From Bradyrhizobium cenepequi (GTDB lineage Bacteria; Pseudomonadota; Alphaproteobacteria; Rhizobiales; Xanthobacteraceae), in NCBI RefSeq assembly GCF_020329485.1, contig NZ_JAGKJI010000061.1:1-37263 (forward strand): a stretch of DNA of 37,263 nt, given 5' to 3'. Position 1 is the first letter of the stretch. The number at the start of each line of letters is the position of its first letter. Below the pieces are notes generated by a model that was not told the origin of the DNA, did not search any database, and saw nothing but the letters and a program-made list of their open reading frames with translations. Of the stretch, positions 18,430-26,237 are shown one piece after another. The translations under genes and the position numbers were made by a program.

Positions 18430-19330
18430 TTCAGCCCTGCAAACCAAAGCGCCGGCGCAGGCCGCGAGCGACGACTCCGAGGGCATGAGCTATCTGGAGT
18501 CGCTGCCGCGGCGCCTGATCACGCTCTATCTGCCGCTGTTCATCATCCTCGTGGTGCTGCTGTTCCCGTTCTACTGGATGGTGCTGACGTCGATCAAACC
18601 GGACGAGCAACTGATCGACATGGACAAGTTCAACCCGTTCTGGGTTGTCCATCCGACCTTCAAGCACATCAGCAAGCTCCTGTTCGAGACGGAGTATCCG
18701 AGGTGGCTCTGGAACACGATGTATGTGGCGGTCTGCGCTACGTTCCTGTCGATTGTGGCCAGCGTGCTGGCGGCCTATGCGATCACGCGGCTGCGGTTCA
18801 AGGGCGCCGATACCGTTGGCGTCCTGATCTTCTTCGCCTATCTGGTGCCGCCGTCGATCCTGTTCATCCCGCTGGCCTCGGTGATCCAGGCCTACGGCCT
18901 GTTCGACTCGCCGCTGTCGCTGATCCTGGTCTATCCGACTTTGCTCATTCCGTTCTCGACCTGGCTCCTGATGGGATACTTCAAGACCATTCCTTATGAG
19001 CTCGAGGAATGCGCGCTGATCGACGGCGCCTCGCGCTGGCAGATCCTGGTCAAGATCATCGTGCCCCTGGCGATCCCCGGCCTGATCTCAGCCTTCATCT
19101 TCTCGTTCACGCTGTGCTGGAACGAGTTCATCTATGCGCTGACCTTCCTGCAATCGACGCCGAACAAGACGGTGCCGGTCGCGATCGTCAACGAGTTCGT
19201 CGACGGCGACATCTACAAATGGGGATCGCTGATGGCGGGCGCGCTGGTCGGCTCACTGCCGCTCGTGATCCTTTACGCCTTCTTCGTCGAGCATTATGTG
19301 TCGGCCATGACGGGAGCCGTGAAGGAATAG
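18422..19330 (+). CDS. Sugar ABC transporter permease (CUT1, second subunit)
   Basis: Inner-membrane permease of 302 residues, MalG/UgpE-like. A cytoplasmic N-terminus of about 35 residues precedes the first helix (LPLFIILVVLLFPFYWMVLT). The EAA motif is LEECALIDGASRWQILVKII, and VPLAIPGLISAFIFSFTLCW with NEFIYAL follows. Start chosen at the ATG at 18422, overlapping the first permease by 8 nt; the frame extends 21 codons upstream inside that gene without support. Completes the importer: ATPase, binding protein and two permeases in one transcription unit with the catabolic genes behind. Confidence 0.94.
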   Translation: MTDSALQTKAPAQAASDDSEGMSYLESLPRRLITLYLPLFIILVVLLFPFYWMVLTSIKPDEQLIDMDKFNPFWVVHPTFKHISKLLFETEYPRWLWNTMYVAVCATFLSIVASVLAAYAITRLRFKGADTVGVLIFFAYLVPPSILFIPLASVIQAYGLFDSPLSLILVYPTLLIPFSTWLLMGYFKTIPYELEECALIDGASRWQILVKIIVPLAIPGLISAFIFSFTLCWNEFIYALTFLQSTPNKTVPVAIVNEFVDGDIYKWGSLMAGALVGSLPLVILYAFFVEHYVSAMTGAVKE

Positions 19331-19375
19331 CGCGAAGGGCCCACGTCGTTACCGCTGATATTAAGGAGTTGGGTC

Positions 19376-20362
19376 TTGCACGTTCTGATTCTCGGCGCCG
19401 CCGGCATGGTCGGCCGCAAATTGACCGACCGTCTGCTGCGCGACGGCCGCCTCGGCAAGCAGGACATCACCAGGATGACCCTGCAGGATGTGGTCGAGCC
19501 CGCAAAGCCCGCCAACGCCTCGATCCCGGTCAAGGTGGTGGCGTCCGACTTCGCCGATGCCGGCGCCGCCGCGCCGCTGATCGCCGAGCGGCCCGACGTG
19601 ATCTTCCATCTCGCCGCGATCGTCTCCGGCGAGGCGGAGGCCGATTTCGACAAGGGCTATCGCATCAATCTCGACGGCACGCGACACCTGATCGACGCCA
19701 TCCGCGCGGTGGGCGGCGGCTACAAGCCGCGGCTGGTGTTCACGTCCTCGATTGCCGTGTTCGGGGCGCCGTTCCCGGAGAAGATCGGCGACGAGTTCTT
19801 CCACACGCCGCTGACGAGCTACGGCACGCAGAAATCGATCTGCGAGCTCTTGATCAACGATTATACCCGCAAGGGCCTGTTCGACGGCATCAGCATCCGT
19901 CTGCCGACGATCTGCGTGCGGCCGGGCCGGCCGAACAAGGCGGCGTCAGGCTTCTTCTCCAACATCATCCGCGAGCCGCTCGCCGGCGAGGAGGCGATCC
20001 TGCCGGTGTCCGAGGACGTGCGGCACTGGCATGCTTCGCCGAAATCGGCGGTCGGCTTCCTCGTGCATGCGGGCACCATGGACCTCAACGCCATCGGTCC
20101 CCGACGCAATCTCAGCATGCCCGGGCTCTCCGTCACCGTCGGCGAACAGATCGCGGCGCTCGAGCGCGTCGCCGGCAAGAACGTCACGGCGCGGATCAAG
20201 CGGGTGCCGGATCAGACCATCATCGGCATCGTCTCGGGCTGGCCGCGCGACTTCGTCACCGAGCGTGCGCTGAAGCTCGGCTTCACGACGGCTGAGAAGA
20301 GCTTTGACGACATCATCCGGATTCACATCGAGGACGAGCTCGGCGGCAAGTTCGCGGCCTAG
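19376..20362 (+). CDS. denD: NAD-dependent epimerase/dehydratase family protein, D-erythronate dehydrogenase-like
   Basis: Extended-SDR protein of 328 residues. GAAGMVG at 7-13 is the NAD-binding glycine motif, Ser124/Ser125 lie in VFTSSIAVFG, and the YxxxK pair is Tyr149/Lys153 (TSYGTQKS). Length and the TSYGTQKSICELLINDY and IRLPTICVRPGRPNKAASG stretches match D-erythronate dehydrogenases (DenD), which oxidise D-erythronate to 2-oxo-tetronate. The usual DenD partners (OtnK-type kinase, OtnC aldolase) are not here. The neighbours are a KDG kinase and KDPG aldolase, so it may act on another sugar acid or lactol. Start is TTG at 19376-19378: AAGGAG lies 7 nt upstream and no ATG fits. Family strong, exact substrate open. 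Confidence 0.82.
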   Translation: MHVLILGAAGMVGRKLTDRLLRDGRLGKQDITRMTLQDVVEPAKPANASIPVKVVASDFADAGAAAPLIAERPDVIFHLAAIVSGEAEADFDKGYRINLDGTRHLIDAIRAVGGGYKPRLVFTSSIAVFGAPFPEKIGDEFFHTPLTSYGTQKSICELLINDYTRKGLFDGISIRLPTICVRPGRPNKAASGFFSNIIREPLAGEEAILPVSEDVRHWHASPKSAVGFLVHAGTMDLNAIGPRRNLSMPGLSVTVGEQIAALERVAGKNVTARIKRVPDQTIIGIVSGWPRDFVTERALKLGFTTAEKSFDDIIRIHIEDELGGKFAA

Positions 20363-20383
20363 TCTTCCTTGCGGAGTGCGGTC

Positions 20384-21352
20384 ATGACGCGGGTCGCCTC
20401 TATCGGCGAATGCATGATCGAGTTGAGGCAGGCCCAGGGCGGACCCCAAAGCGGGACGCCAGGCGGTCTCTACTCCCGGGGGTACGGCGGTGACACCCTC
20501 AACACCGCCGTCTATCTCGCGCGCCTCGGCGTCGACGTCGACTACATCACGGCACTCGGCGACGATGCGTTGAGCGAGGAGATGATCGCGGGCTGGAAGG
20601 CCGAGGGCGTCGGGACCAAACGCGTGGCCCGGCTGGCCGGCAAACTGCCCGGCCTTTATCTGATCCAGACAGACGAGAAGGGCGAACGAAAATTCTTCCA
20701 TTGGCGCGAGAACTCGGCCGCGCGCAAGCTGATGCACTTGCCGGAGACTGAAGACCTTCTTAATTCGCTTGCGACCTACGACCTCGTCTACCTCTCCGCC
20801 ATTACACTCTCGATCTATGATGATTACGGGCGCGGGCGGTTGATGACGGCCTTGAAGCGTGCGCGCCTGCTCGGTACGCGCTTCGCGTTCGATACCAATT
20901 TCCGTGCTCGCGGCTGGCCTGATCTGAGCGAGGCGCGCAGCGTCTATAGCGCTGCGTTCGAGGCGGCCGACATCGTGCTCGCCTCGACCGAGGACCTGCT
21001 GCCGCTCTATCCCGGGGAGAGCAATGCGGCGCTGCTCGCGGGGATTCCTAGCCCGGAAGTGGTACTGAAGCTGTCGGAGCCGGTCAGCGTGCTGCGCTTT
21101 GTCGGTGGGTCGCGGGAGGTGAGGGCCGAGCCGGTGACCCAGCCGATTGTTGATACCACCGCGGCCGGCGACAGCTTCGCAGCCGCCTACCTCGCGGCCC
21201 GGCTTTCCGGCGTTGAGCCGCCGGAGGCTGCGCGCGCCGGACATCGTCTGGCGGGCGTCGTGGTATGCTATCCCGGCGCGATCATTCCGCGCTATGCCAT
21301 GCCGCCGAAGAAAGCGCCGCGACCGACAAATTCCCGCAGGGCCTTGCAATGA
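20384..21352 (+). CDS. kdgK: PfkB family sugar kinase, probable 2-dehydro-3-deoxygluconate kinase
   Basis: Cytosolic kinase of 322 residues that phosphorylates 2-keto-3-deoxygluconate (or the galacto epimer) to KDPG. Ribokinase-fold signatures: GGDTLNTAVYLARLG at 35-49 (sugar-binding region) and DTTAAGDSFAAAYLA with catalytic Asp263. FHWRENSAARKL near 105-116 resembles the KDG-kinase lid region. ATG at 20384 is preferred over an upstream in-frame TTG because GGAG at 20372-20375 is correctly spaced. The stop overlaps the start of the aldolase (ATGA), fitting consecutive steps of one pathway. Confidence 0.88.
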   Translation: MTRVASIGECMIELRQAQGGPQSGTPGGLYSRGYGGDTLNTAVYLARLGVDVDYITALGDDALSEEMIAGWKAEGVGTKRVARLAGKLPGLYLIQTDEKGERKFFHWRENSAARKLMHLPETEDLLNSLATYDLVYLSAITLSIYDDYGRGRLMTALKRARLLGTRFAFDTNFRARGWPDLSEARSVYSAAFEAADIVLASTEDLLPLYPGESNAALLAGIPSPEVVLKLSEPVSVLRFVGGSREVRAEPVTQPIVDTTAAGDSFAAAYLAARLSGVEPPEAARAGHRLAGVVVCYPGAIIPRYAMPPKKAPRPTNSRRALQ

Positions 21353-21996
21353 CGTCTACCAAACAGGAAGCGCTCGCCACGCTGTTCAGCCAGGCCAAGG
21401 TCATCCCCGTCCTCACCATCGAGCGGCGCGAGGATGCAGTGCCGCTCGCCAAGGCGCTGGTCGCGGGCGGGGTGTACAGCCTGGAGGTCACCTTGCGCAC
21501 GCCGGTTGCGATCGAGGCGGCAAAGGCGATCATGGCGGAGGTGCCGGACGCGATCGTCGGCATCGGCACCATCCTGAACCAGGACGATCTCGCCCGTGTC
21601 GAGGCGCTCGGCGCCAGGTTCGGGATCAGCCCGGGTGTAACGCCCGAGCTCCTGAAAGCTGCTGCCGGCAGCAGCTTGCCCTTTGCGCCAGGGATCGCCA
21701 CCGCGTCCGAATTGATGCAGGCGCTGGCGCACGGCTTTGATCTTGTGAAATTCTTCCCAGCGGAATCTTCGGGCGGTACCAAGGCACTGCGGGGGCTGGC
21801 GGGGCCGTTCCCGAACGTGCGGTTCTGCCCGACCGGCGGTATCGGGGAGGACAATGCCGCCACCTGGCTGGCGGAGCCCAATGTGGTCGCGGTCGGCGGG
21901 TCCTGGCTCTGCCCGCCCGCCGAGGTCAGATCCAACAATTGGGCCGGCATAACCGCCATGTGCGAGCGCGCCCTGAAATCGCTGAAAGCCGCGTGA
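21349..21996 (+). CDS. eda: KDPG aldolase (2-dehydro-3-deoxy-6-phosphogluconate aldolase)
   Basis: Class I aldolase of 215 residues, normal Eda length. It splits KDPG (or KDPGal) to pyruvate and glyceraldehyde 3-phosphate. The Schiff-base Lys134 is in DLVKFFPAES; the general-acid/base Glu46 is in LEVTLRT; the phosphate-binding PTGGI follows at about 161-165, and the VAVGGSWL stretch near the end is conserved. Starts at the ATG overlapping the kinase stop by 4 nt. With the dehydratase on the other arm this forms a dehydrate-phosphorylate-cleave route of Entner-Doudoroff or De Ley-Doudoroff type. A 55-bp gap separates it from the thiolase gene, which probably starts a new functional group. Confidence 0.94.
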   Translation: MTSTKQEALATLFSQAKVIPVLTIERREDAVPLAKALVAGGVYSLEVTLRTPVAIEAAKAIMAEVPDAIVGIGTILNQDDLARVEALGARFGISPGVTPELLKAAAGSSLPFAPGIATASELMQALAHGFDLVKFFPAESSGGTKALRGLAGPFPNVRFCPTGGIGEDNAATWLAEPNVVAVGGSWLCPPAEVRSNNWAGITAMCERALKSLKAA

Positions 21997-22051
21997 AGTC
22001 CGGCCCTGGATCAGTTACAACCGATCAGGAACTTTTTTGGGAGAACGGCCA

Positions 22052-23218
22052 ATGACAGCCAGCATCGTGGGGTGGGCGCATACGCCCTTCGGCAAATTCG
22101 ACGCAGAGACGGTTGAGAGCCTGGTGACGCGCGTTGCCAACGAAGCGCTGACCGATGCCGGCATTTCGGCTGGTGACGTCGATGAGATCGTGCTCGGACA
22201 TTTCAACGCTGGCTTCTCGCCGCAGGATTTCACGGCCTCGCTGGTGCTGCAGGCCGATCCGCAGTTCCGCTTCAAGCCGGCCACGCGCGTCGAGAACGCC
22301 TGCGCGACCGGATCGGCCGCCGTGCATCAGGGCATCCGCGCGATCGCGACCGGTGCGAAGTTCGTGCTGGTGGTCGGCGTCGAGCAGATGACGACGACGC
22401 CAGGCCCGGAGATCGGCCGCAACCTGTTGAAGGCGTCCTATCTGCCGGAGGACGGTGATACGCCCGCGGGCTTTGCCGGCGTGTTCGGCAAGATCGCGCA
22501 AGGGTATTTCCAGAAATACGGCGACCAATCCGATGCGCTGGCGATGATCGCCGCGAAAAACCACAAGAACGGCGTTGCCAACCCGTATGCGCAGATGCGC
22601 AAGGATTTCGGCTTCGAGTTCTGCCGCGCCGAGAGCGACAAGAATCCGTTCGTCGCCGGCCCGCTGAAGCGCACCGACTGCTCGCTGGTGTCGGATGGCG
22701 CGGCCGCGCTGGTGCTGACGGATGCGGAGACCGCGAAGACCATGGGCAAGGCGGTGAACTTCCGCGCCACCGCGCATGCCCAGGATTTCCTGCCGATGTC
22801 CAAGCGCGACATCCTGCAGTTCGAGGGCTGCACGGTGGCCTGGCGGCGCGCGCTGGAGCAGGCCGGCGCCAAGCTGTCCGATCTCTCCTTCGTCGAGACC
22901 CATGACTGCTTCACCGTCGCCGAACTGATCGAATATGAAGCGATGGGGCTGACGCCGCGCGGGCAGGGGGCGCGTGCGATTCTGGAAGGCTGGACGCTGA
23001 AGGACGGCAAGCTGCCGGTCAATCCGTCCGGCGGGCTCAAGGCCAAGGGCCACCCGATCGGCGCCACCGGCGTCTCCATGCATGTGATGAGCGCGATGCA
23101 GCTGACAGGACAGGCGCCCGAGGGTATGCAATTGAAGAATCCCGAGCTCGCCGGCATCTTCAACATGGGCGGCGCGGCGGTCGCGAATTACGTTTCGCTG
23201 CTGGAGCCGGCGAAGTAG
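22052..23218 (+). CDS. Thiolase family protein (acetyl-CoA acetyltransferase, SCP2-type)
   Basis: Thiolase of 388 residues with the full catalytic set: nucleophile Cys84 (ENACATGSAA), His284 (ETHDCFTVAEL) and His334 (KAKGHPIGATG). This is the SCP2/archaeal-type thiolase layout, in which HDCF replaces the NEAF motif of classical thiolases. It would cleave 3-ketoacyl-CoA with CoA, or condense acyl-CoAs. The ATG at 22052 has GGGAGA about 8 nt upstream. It stands 55 bp after eda and could be read from the sugar operon, but it fits better with the CoA-ester genes that follow from 23698. Contrast with the second thiolase-fold gene at 26238, which lacks the Cys. Confidence 0.9.
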   Translation: MTASIVGWAHTPFGKFDAETVESLVTRVANEALTDAGISAGDVDEIVLGHFNAGFSPQDFTASLVLQADPQFRFKPATRVENACATGSAAVHQGIRAIATGAKFVLVVGVEQMTTTPGPEIGRNLLKASYLPEDGDTPAGFAGVFGKIAQGYFQKYGDQSDALAMIAAKNHKNGVANPYAQMRKDFGFEFCRAESDKNPFVAGPLKRTDCSLVSDGAAALVLTDAETAKTMGKAVNFRATAHAQDFLPMSKRDILQFEGCTVAWRRALEQAGAKLSDLSFVETHDCFTVAELIEYEAMGLTPRGQGARAILEGWTLKDGKLPVNPSGGLKAKGHPIGATGVSMHVMSAMQLTGQAPEGMQLKNPELAGIFNMGGAAVANYVSLLEPAK

Positions 23219-23236
23219 CGTCGACGTTGTGGCGTT

Positions 23237-23320
23237 GTAGGGTGGGTAGAGCGTAGCGAAACCCACCATCTTCGCCCCCGGTCGCCATTGATGGGTTTCG
23301 CTGCGCTCTACCCATCCTAC
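23237..23320. repeat. Long inverted repeat (dispersed family, copy 2)
   Basis: Arms 23237-23268 and 23289-23320 (32 bp) are reverse complements with three mismatches and a 20-bp loop. The arm begins GTAGGGTGGGTAGAGCGTAG. Same family as 8010-8095, which is perfect over 31 bp. The imperfect pairing suggests an older copy. Lies just behind the thiolase gene. Confidence 0.85.
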
Positions 23321-23366
23321 GGATTTGCCGCGGCACGCCGCGGCGCAGATGTTCGGAGCGTACATC

Positions 23367-23567
23367 ATGGGTAACGAAAGCTCGTTGTCGCTAGACGAAC
23401 TCAACAATCGCATCGCGATTCTTGAAAGCAACATCAGGCAGCTGATCGAACAGGCCGCCGCGGCATCCGGCGAGCGGAACGAGGCGCGTATTGCTGACCG
23501 CATCAGCCAGCAGAATGAAGAGCTCGAGCGGCTGATGAAGGAGCGGGACGCGCGATCGACGAGATAA
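23367..23567 (+). CDS. Small coiled-coil hypothetical protein
   Basis: Protein of 66 residues, acidic/basic mixed and almost wholly helical. LSLDELNNRIAILESNIRQL begins a heptad-like pattern that continues through RISQQNEELERLMKERD, consistent with a dimeric coiled coil. There is no membrane segment or signal. Start chosen at the ATG at 23367, with GGAG at 23354-23357 correctly spaced; in-frame starts further upstream lack this. It resembles small conserved alphaproteobacterial proteins without known function. It lies between a dispersed repeat and the CoA-transferase gene. Confidence 0.65.
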   Translation: MGNESSLSLDELNNRIAILESNIRQLIEQAAAASGERNEARIADRISQQNEELERLMKERDARSTR

Positions 23568-23656
23568 CCCGCTACCCGCCGCGCATACGCCCATACGCGC
23601 GGCGCGCCTTGATCTTGCGGACGCCCTGCCGTTACTAGGTCCCCGGAAGCGATAAC

Positions 23657-23680
23657 GCGGCCGTGATCGGCCGCCTTTCT
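23657..23680 (+). terminator. Hairpin with short T tract ahead of the CoA-transferase gene
   Basis: Stem GCGGCCG (23657-23663), loop TGAT, CGGCCGC (23668-23674), then CTTTCT. It could end the transcript of the small coiled-coil gene or sit in the leader of the CoA-transferase gene, whose ribosome-binding site (GGGAGGA) begins about 6 nt later. The 7-bp stem and weak T tract make it a modest terminator. Confidence 0.4.
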
Positions 23681-23697
23681 GGGAGGATGACGAGGCC

Positions 23698-24897
23698 ATG
23701 GGACCGCTGGACGGCATCAAGGTCGTGGACATGACGACCGTGCTGATGGGGCCGTATGCCACCCAGATGCTCGGCGACTACGGCGCCGACGTCATCAAGG
23801 TGGAATCGCCCGATGGCGACGTCACGCGCCAGATCGGCCCGACCCGCCATCCTGGCATGGGTCCGGTGTTCCTCAACACCAACCGCAGCAAGCGCTCGAT
23901 CTGCCTCGATCTGAAAAAGCCGGCCGGGCGCGAGGCCGTGCTGCGCCTGATCGCGAAGGCCGACGTGCTCGTCTACAATGTGCGCCCGCAAGCGATGGCG
24001 CGGTTGCAACTCGGCTACGACGTCGTCTCGAAGATCAATCCGCGGCTGGTCTATGCCGGCGTGTTCGGCTTCGGTCAGGACGGCCCTTATGCCGCCAAGC
24101 CCGCCTATGACGACCTGATCCAGGGCGCCACCGCGCTACCGGCGCTGATGGCGCAAACCTCCGACGGCGTGCCGCGCTACGTGCCGAACGCGCTGGTCGA
24201 TCGCATCGTGGGATTGACCGCGGTCGGCGCGATCTGCGCAAGCCTCGTGCATCGCGACAGGACTGGGCAGGGGCAGCGTGTCGACATCCCGATGTTCGAG
24301 ACCATGGCCGGCTTCGTCATGGGCGACCATATGGGCGGTCTCACCTACGACCCGCCGCTTGACCGCGGCGGCTATGCCCGGCACCTGTCGCCGGACCGGC
24401 GCCCCTACAAGACGAGCGACGGCTATATCTGCGTGATCGTCTATAACGACAAGCAGTGGGATAACTTCTTTGCCGCGACCGGGCGCGACGATCTGCGCAA
24501 GGATTCGAGGTTTGCGACCTTCGCCGGCCGCGCCGCCAATATCGATTGCGTCTACGCCGAGCTTGCGCGCATCCTCAAGACCAGAACCACCGCGGAGTGG
24601 AACGAGATCCTCGAGAAGGCCGACGTGCCGGTGATGCCGATGCATGATCTCGAGAGTCTTCTGCAGGACCCGCACATCGTTGCAACCGATGTGTTTCCGG
24701 TCACGGAACATCCGACCGAAGGGCGCATCCGCAACATGAAGGTGTCGGCGCGCTGGTCGGAGACCAAGGCCGAGCCGAAGCGGCTGGCGCCACGGCTCGG
24801 CGAGCACAGCGCGGAGATCCTCCGGGAAGCCGGTTTCTCCGTGGATGAGATCGCCGCCATGCTGCGCGACGGCGCCACCAGGGCACCAGCGAACTAG
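23698..24897 (+). CDS. Family III CoA-transferase (CaiB/BaiF)
   Basis: Cytosolic CoA-transferase of 399 residues. It moves CoA between carboxylic acids through an aspartyl-CoA anhydride. The N-terminal LDGIKVVDMTTVLMGPYATQ with MLGDYGADVIKVE is the family start. The catalytic Asp is Asp138 in the PAYDDLIQGATAL segment, preceded by GVFGFGQDGPY. The second domain spans about 200-330 and the protein closes with an HSAEILREAGFSVDEIAAML tail. It is the first enzyme of a CoA-ester route with the acyl-CoA dehydrogenase 25 nt downstream, activating an unknown acid at the expense of another acyl-CoA. A strong GGGAGGA site precedes it. Confidence 0.93.
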   Translation: MGPLDGIKVVDMTTVLMGPYATQMLGDYGADVIKVESPDGDVTRQIGPTRHPGMGPVFLNTNRSKRSICLDLKKPAGREAVLRLIAKADVLVYNVRPQAMARLQLGYDVVSKINPRLVYAGVFGFGQDGPYAAKPAYDDLIQGATALPALMAQTSDGVPRYVPNALVDRIVGLTAVGAICASLVHRDRTGQGQRVDIPMFETMAGFVMGDHMGGLTYDPPLDRGGYARHLSPDRRPYKTSDGYICVIVYNDKQWDNFFAATGRDDLRKDSRFATFAGRAANIDCVYAELARILKTRTTAEWNEILEKADVPVMPMHDLESLLQDPHIVATDVFPVTEHPTEGRIRNMKVSARWSETKAEPKRLAPRLGEHSAEILREAGFSVDEIAAMLRDGATRAPAN

Positions 24898-24922
24898 ACA
24901 CCAGCGAACTAGGACAGAGACG

Positions 24923-26089
24923 ATGGACTTTGCGCTCTCGGCGAACCAGGAATCCATCCGCGATGCAGTCGCAAAAATCTGTGCGCGCTTTGACGACGCC
25001 TATTGGCTGAAGAAGGACAAGGAGGGCGGCTACCCTGCCGACTTCCATCGTGCGCTGGCGGATGCCGGCTGGCTCGGCATCTGCATCCCCGAAGAATATG
25101 GCGGCTCCGGGCTCGGTATCACCGACGCCGCGATCATGATGCGCACGATCGCCGAGTCCGGCGCCGGCATGTCGGGCGCATCGGCCGTGCACATGAACGT
25201 GTTCGGGCTCAATCCGGTGGTCGTGTTCGGCACCAAGGAGCAGTGCCAGCGCATGCTGCCGCCGATCATCGATGGCCGCGACAAGTCCTGCTTTGCGGTG
25301 ACCGAGCCCAACACCGGGCTCAATACCACCCAGCTCAAGACACGGGCCGTGCGCAAGGGCGACAAATATATCGTCAACGGCCAGAAGGTCTGGATCTCGA
25401 CCGCGCAGGTCGCCAACAAGATCCTGCTGCTCGCGCGCACCACGCCACTGGAGGAGGTGCGCACGCCGACGCAAGGCCTGAGCCTGTTCTACACCGATTT
25501 CGACAAGAAGCGCGTCACCGTGCACGAGATCGAGAAGATGGGCCGCAAGCCCGTCGATTCCAACGAATTGTTCTTCGAGAATTTCGAGATCCCGGTCGAG
25601 GACCGGCTCGGCGAAGAGGGCCGCGGCTTCGAATACATTCTGCACGGCATGAATCCGGAGCGCATCCTGATCGCGGCCGAAGCGATCGGGCTCGGCAAGG
25701 TCGCGCTGTCGCGCGCGCAGGCCTATGCCAAGAGCCGCATCGTGTTCAACCGTCCGATCGGCATGAACCAGGCGATCCAGCATCCGCTCGCAAAATGCTG
25801 GATGGAGCTGGAAGCCGCATGGCTGATGGTGCTGTCCGCCGGGTGGCACTACGACCAGGGCCTGCCGTGCGGGCCCGCCGCCAATTCGGCGAAGTTCCTC
25901 GCCGCCGAAGCCGGCTTCCGCGCCTGCGAGCAGGCGGTGATGACCCATGGCGGCTTCGGCTATGCCAAGGAATATCATGTCGAGCGCTATTTGCGGGAAT
26001 CCCTGATCCCACGCATCGCGCCGATCAGCCCGCAACTCATCCTGAGCTTCATCGCCGAGAAGGTGCTGGGATTGCCGAAATCGTATTGA
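24923..26089 (+). CDS. Acyl-CoA dehydrogenase
   Basis: FAD-dependent acyl-CoA dehydrogenase of 388 residues, full family length. It introduces the alpha-beta double bond in a CoA ester and passes electrons to ETF. The N-terminal helical domain is at 1-115, and the beta domain includes CFAVTEPNTGLNTTQLKTRA and KVWISTAQ (FAD and substrate contacts). The C-terminal helical domain has MTHGGFGYAKEYHVERYLRE, whose Glu in the KEY segment is in the catalytic-base position of medium/short-chain enzymes. The frame extends 26 codons upstream, but the ATG at 24923 follows GGACAGAG and clears the end of the CoA-transferase gene by 25 nt. Substrate unknown. Confidence 0.93.
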   Translation: MDFALSANQESIRDAVAKICARFDDAYWLKKDKEGGYPADFHRALADAGWLGICIPEEYGGSGLGITDAAIMMRTIAESGAGMSGASAVHMNVFGLNPVVVFGTKEQCQRMLPPIIDGRDKSCFAVTEPNTGLNTTQLKTRAVRKGDKYIVNGQKVWISTAQVANKILLLARTTPLEEVRTPTQGLSLFYTDFDKKRVTVHEIEKMGRKPVDSNELFFENFEIPVEDRLGEEGRGFEYILHGMNPERILIAAEAIGLGKVALSRAQAYAKSRIVFNRPIGMNQAIQHPLAKCWMELEAAWLMVLSAGWHYDQGLPCGPAANSAKFLAAEAGFRACEQAVMTHGGFGYAKEYHVERYLRESLIPRIAPISPQLILSFIAEKVLGLPKSY

Positions 26090-26112
26090 GGTTGGCCGAG
26101 ATGATTCAGCTC

Positions 26113-26216
26113 GTCATTCCGGGGCGCGCGCAGCGCGAGCCCGGAATCCATTTCTCCGTCTGCGCATGCGGCCCGATGGATTCCGGGCTCGCGTCTTCGA
26201 CGCGCCCCGGAATGAC
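26113..26216. repeat. Nested inverted repeat (dispersed family) between acyl-CoA dehydrogenase and thiolase-like gene
   Basis: Outer arms GTCATTCCGGGGCGCG (26113-26128) and 26201-26216 are perfect over 16 bp. Inner arms GCGAGCCCGGAATCCAT (26135-26151) and 26176-26192 are perfect over 17 bp. The outer and inner sequences match the ends and core of the element at 12754-12877. It stands inside an apparent operon, so it may form an mRNA hairpin that separates expression of the two genes. Confidence 0.85.
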
Positions 26217-26237
26217 AGGGGACATGGAGGCAGCCAG

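Noticed and set aside
19009..20295. Plus-strand alternative frame (428 codons) over the second permease and DenD-like gene
   Set aside because: Out of frame with both proteins, Arg-rich, no start signal.
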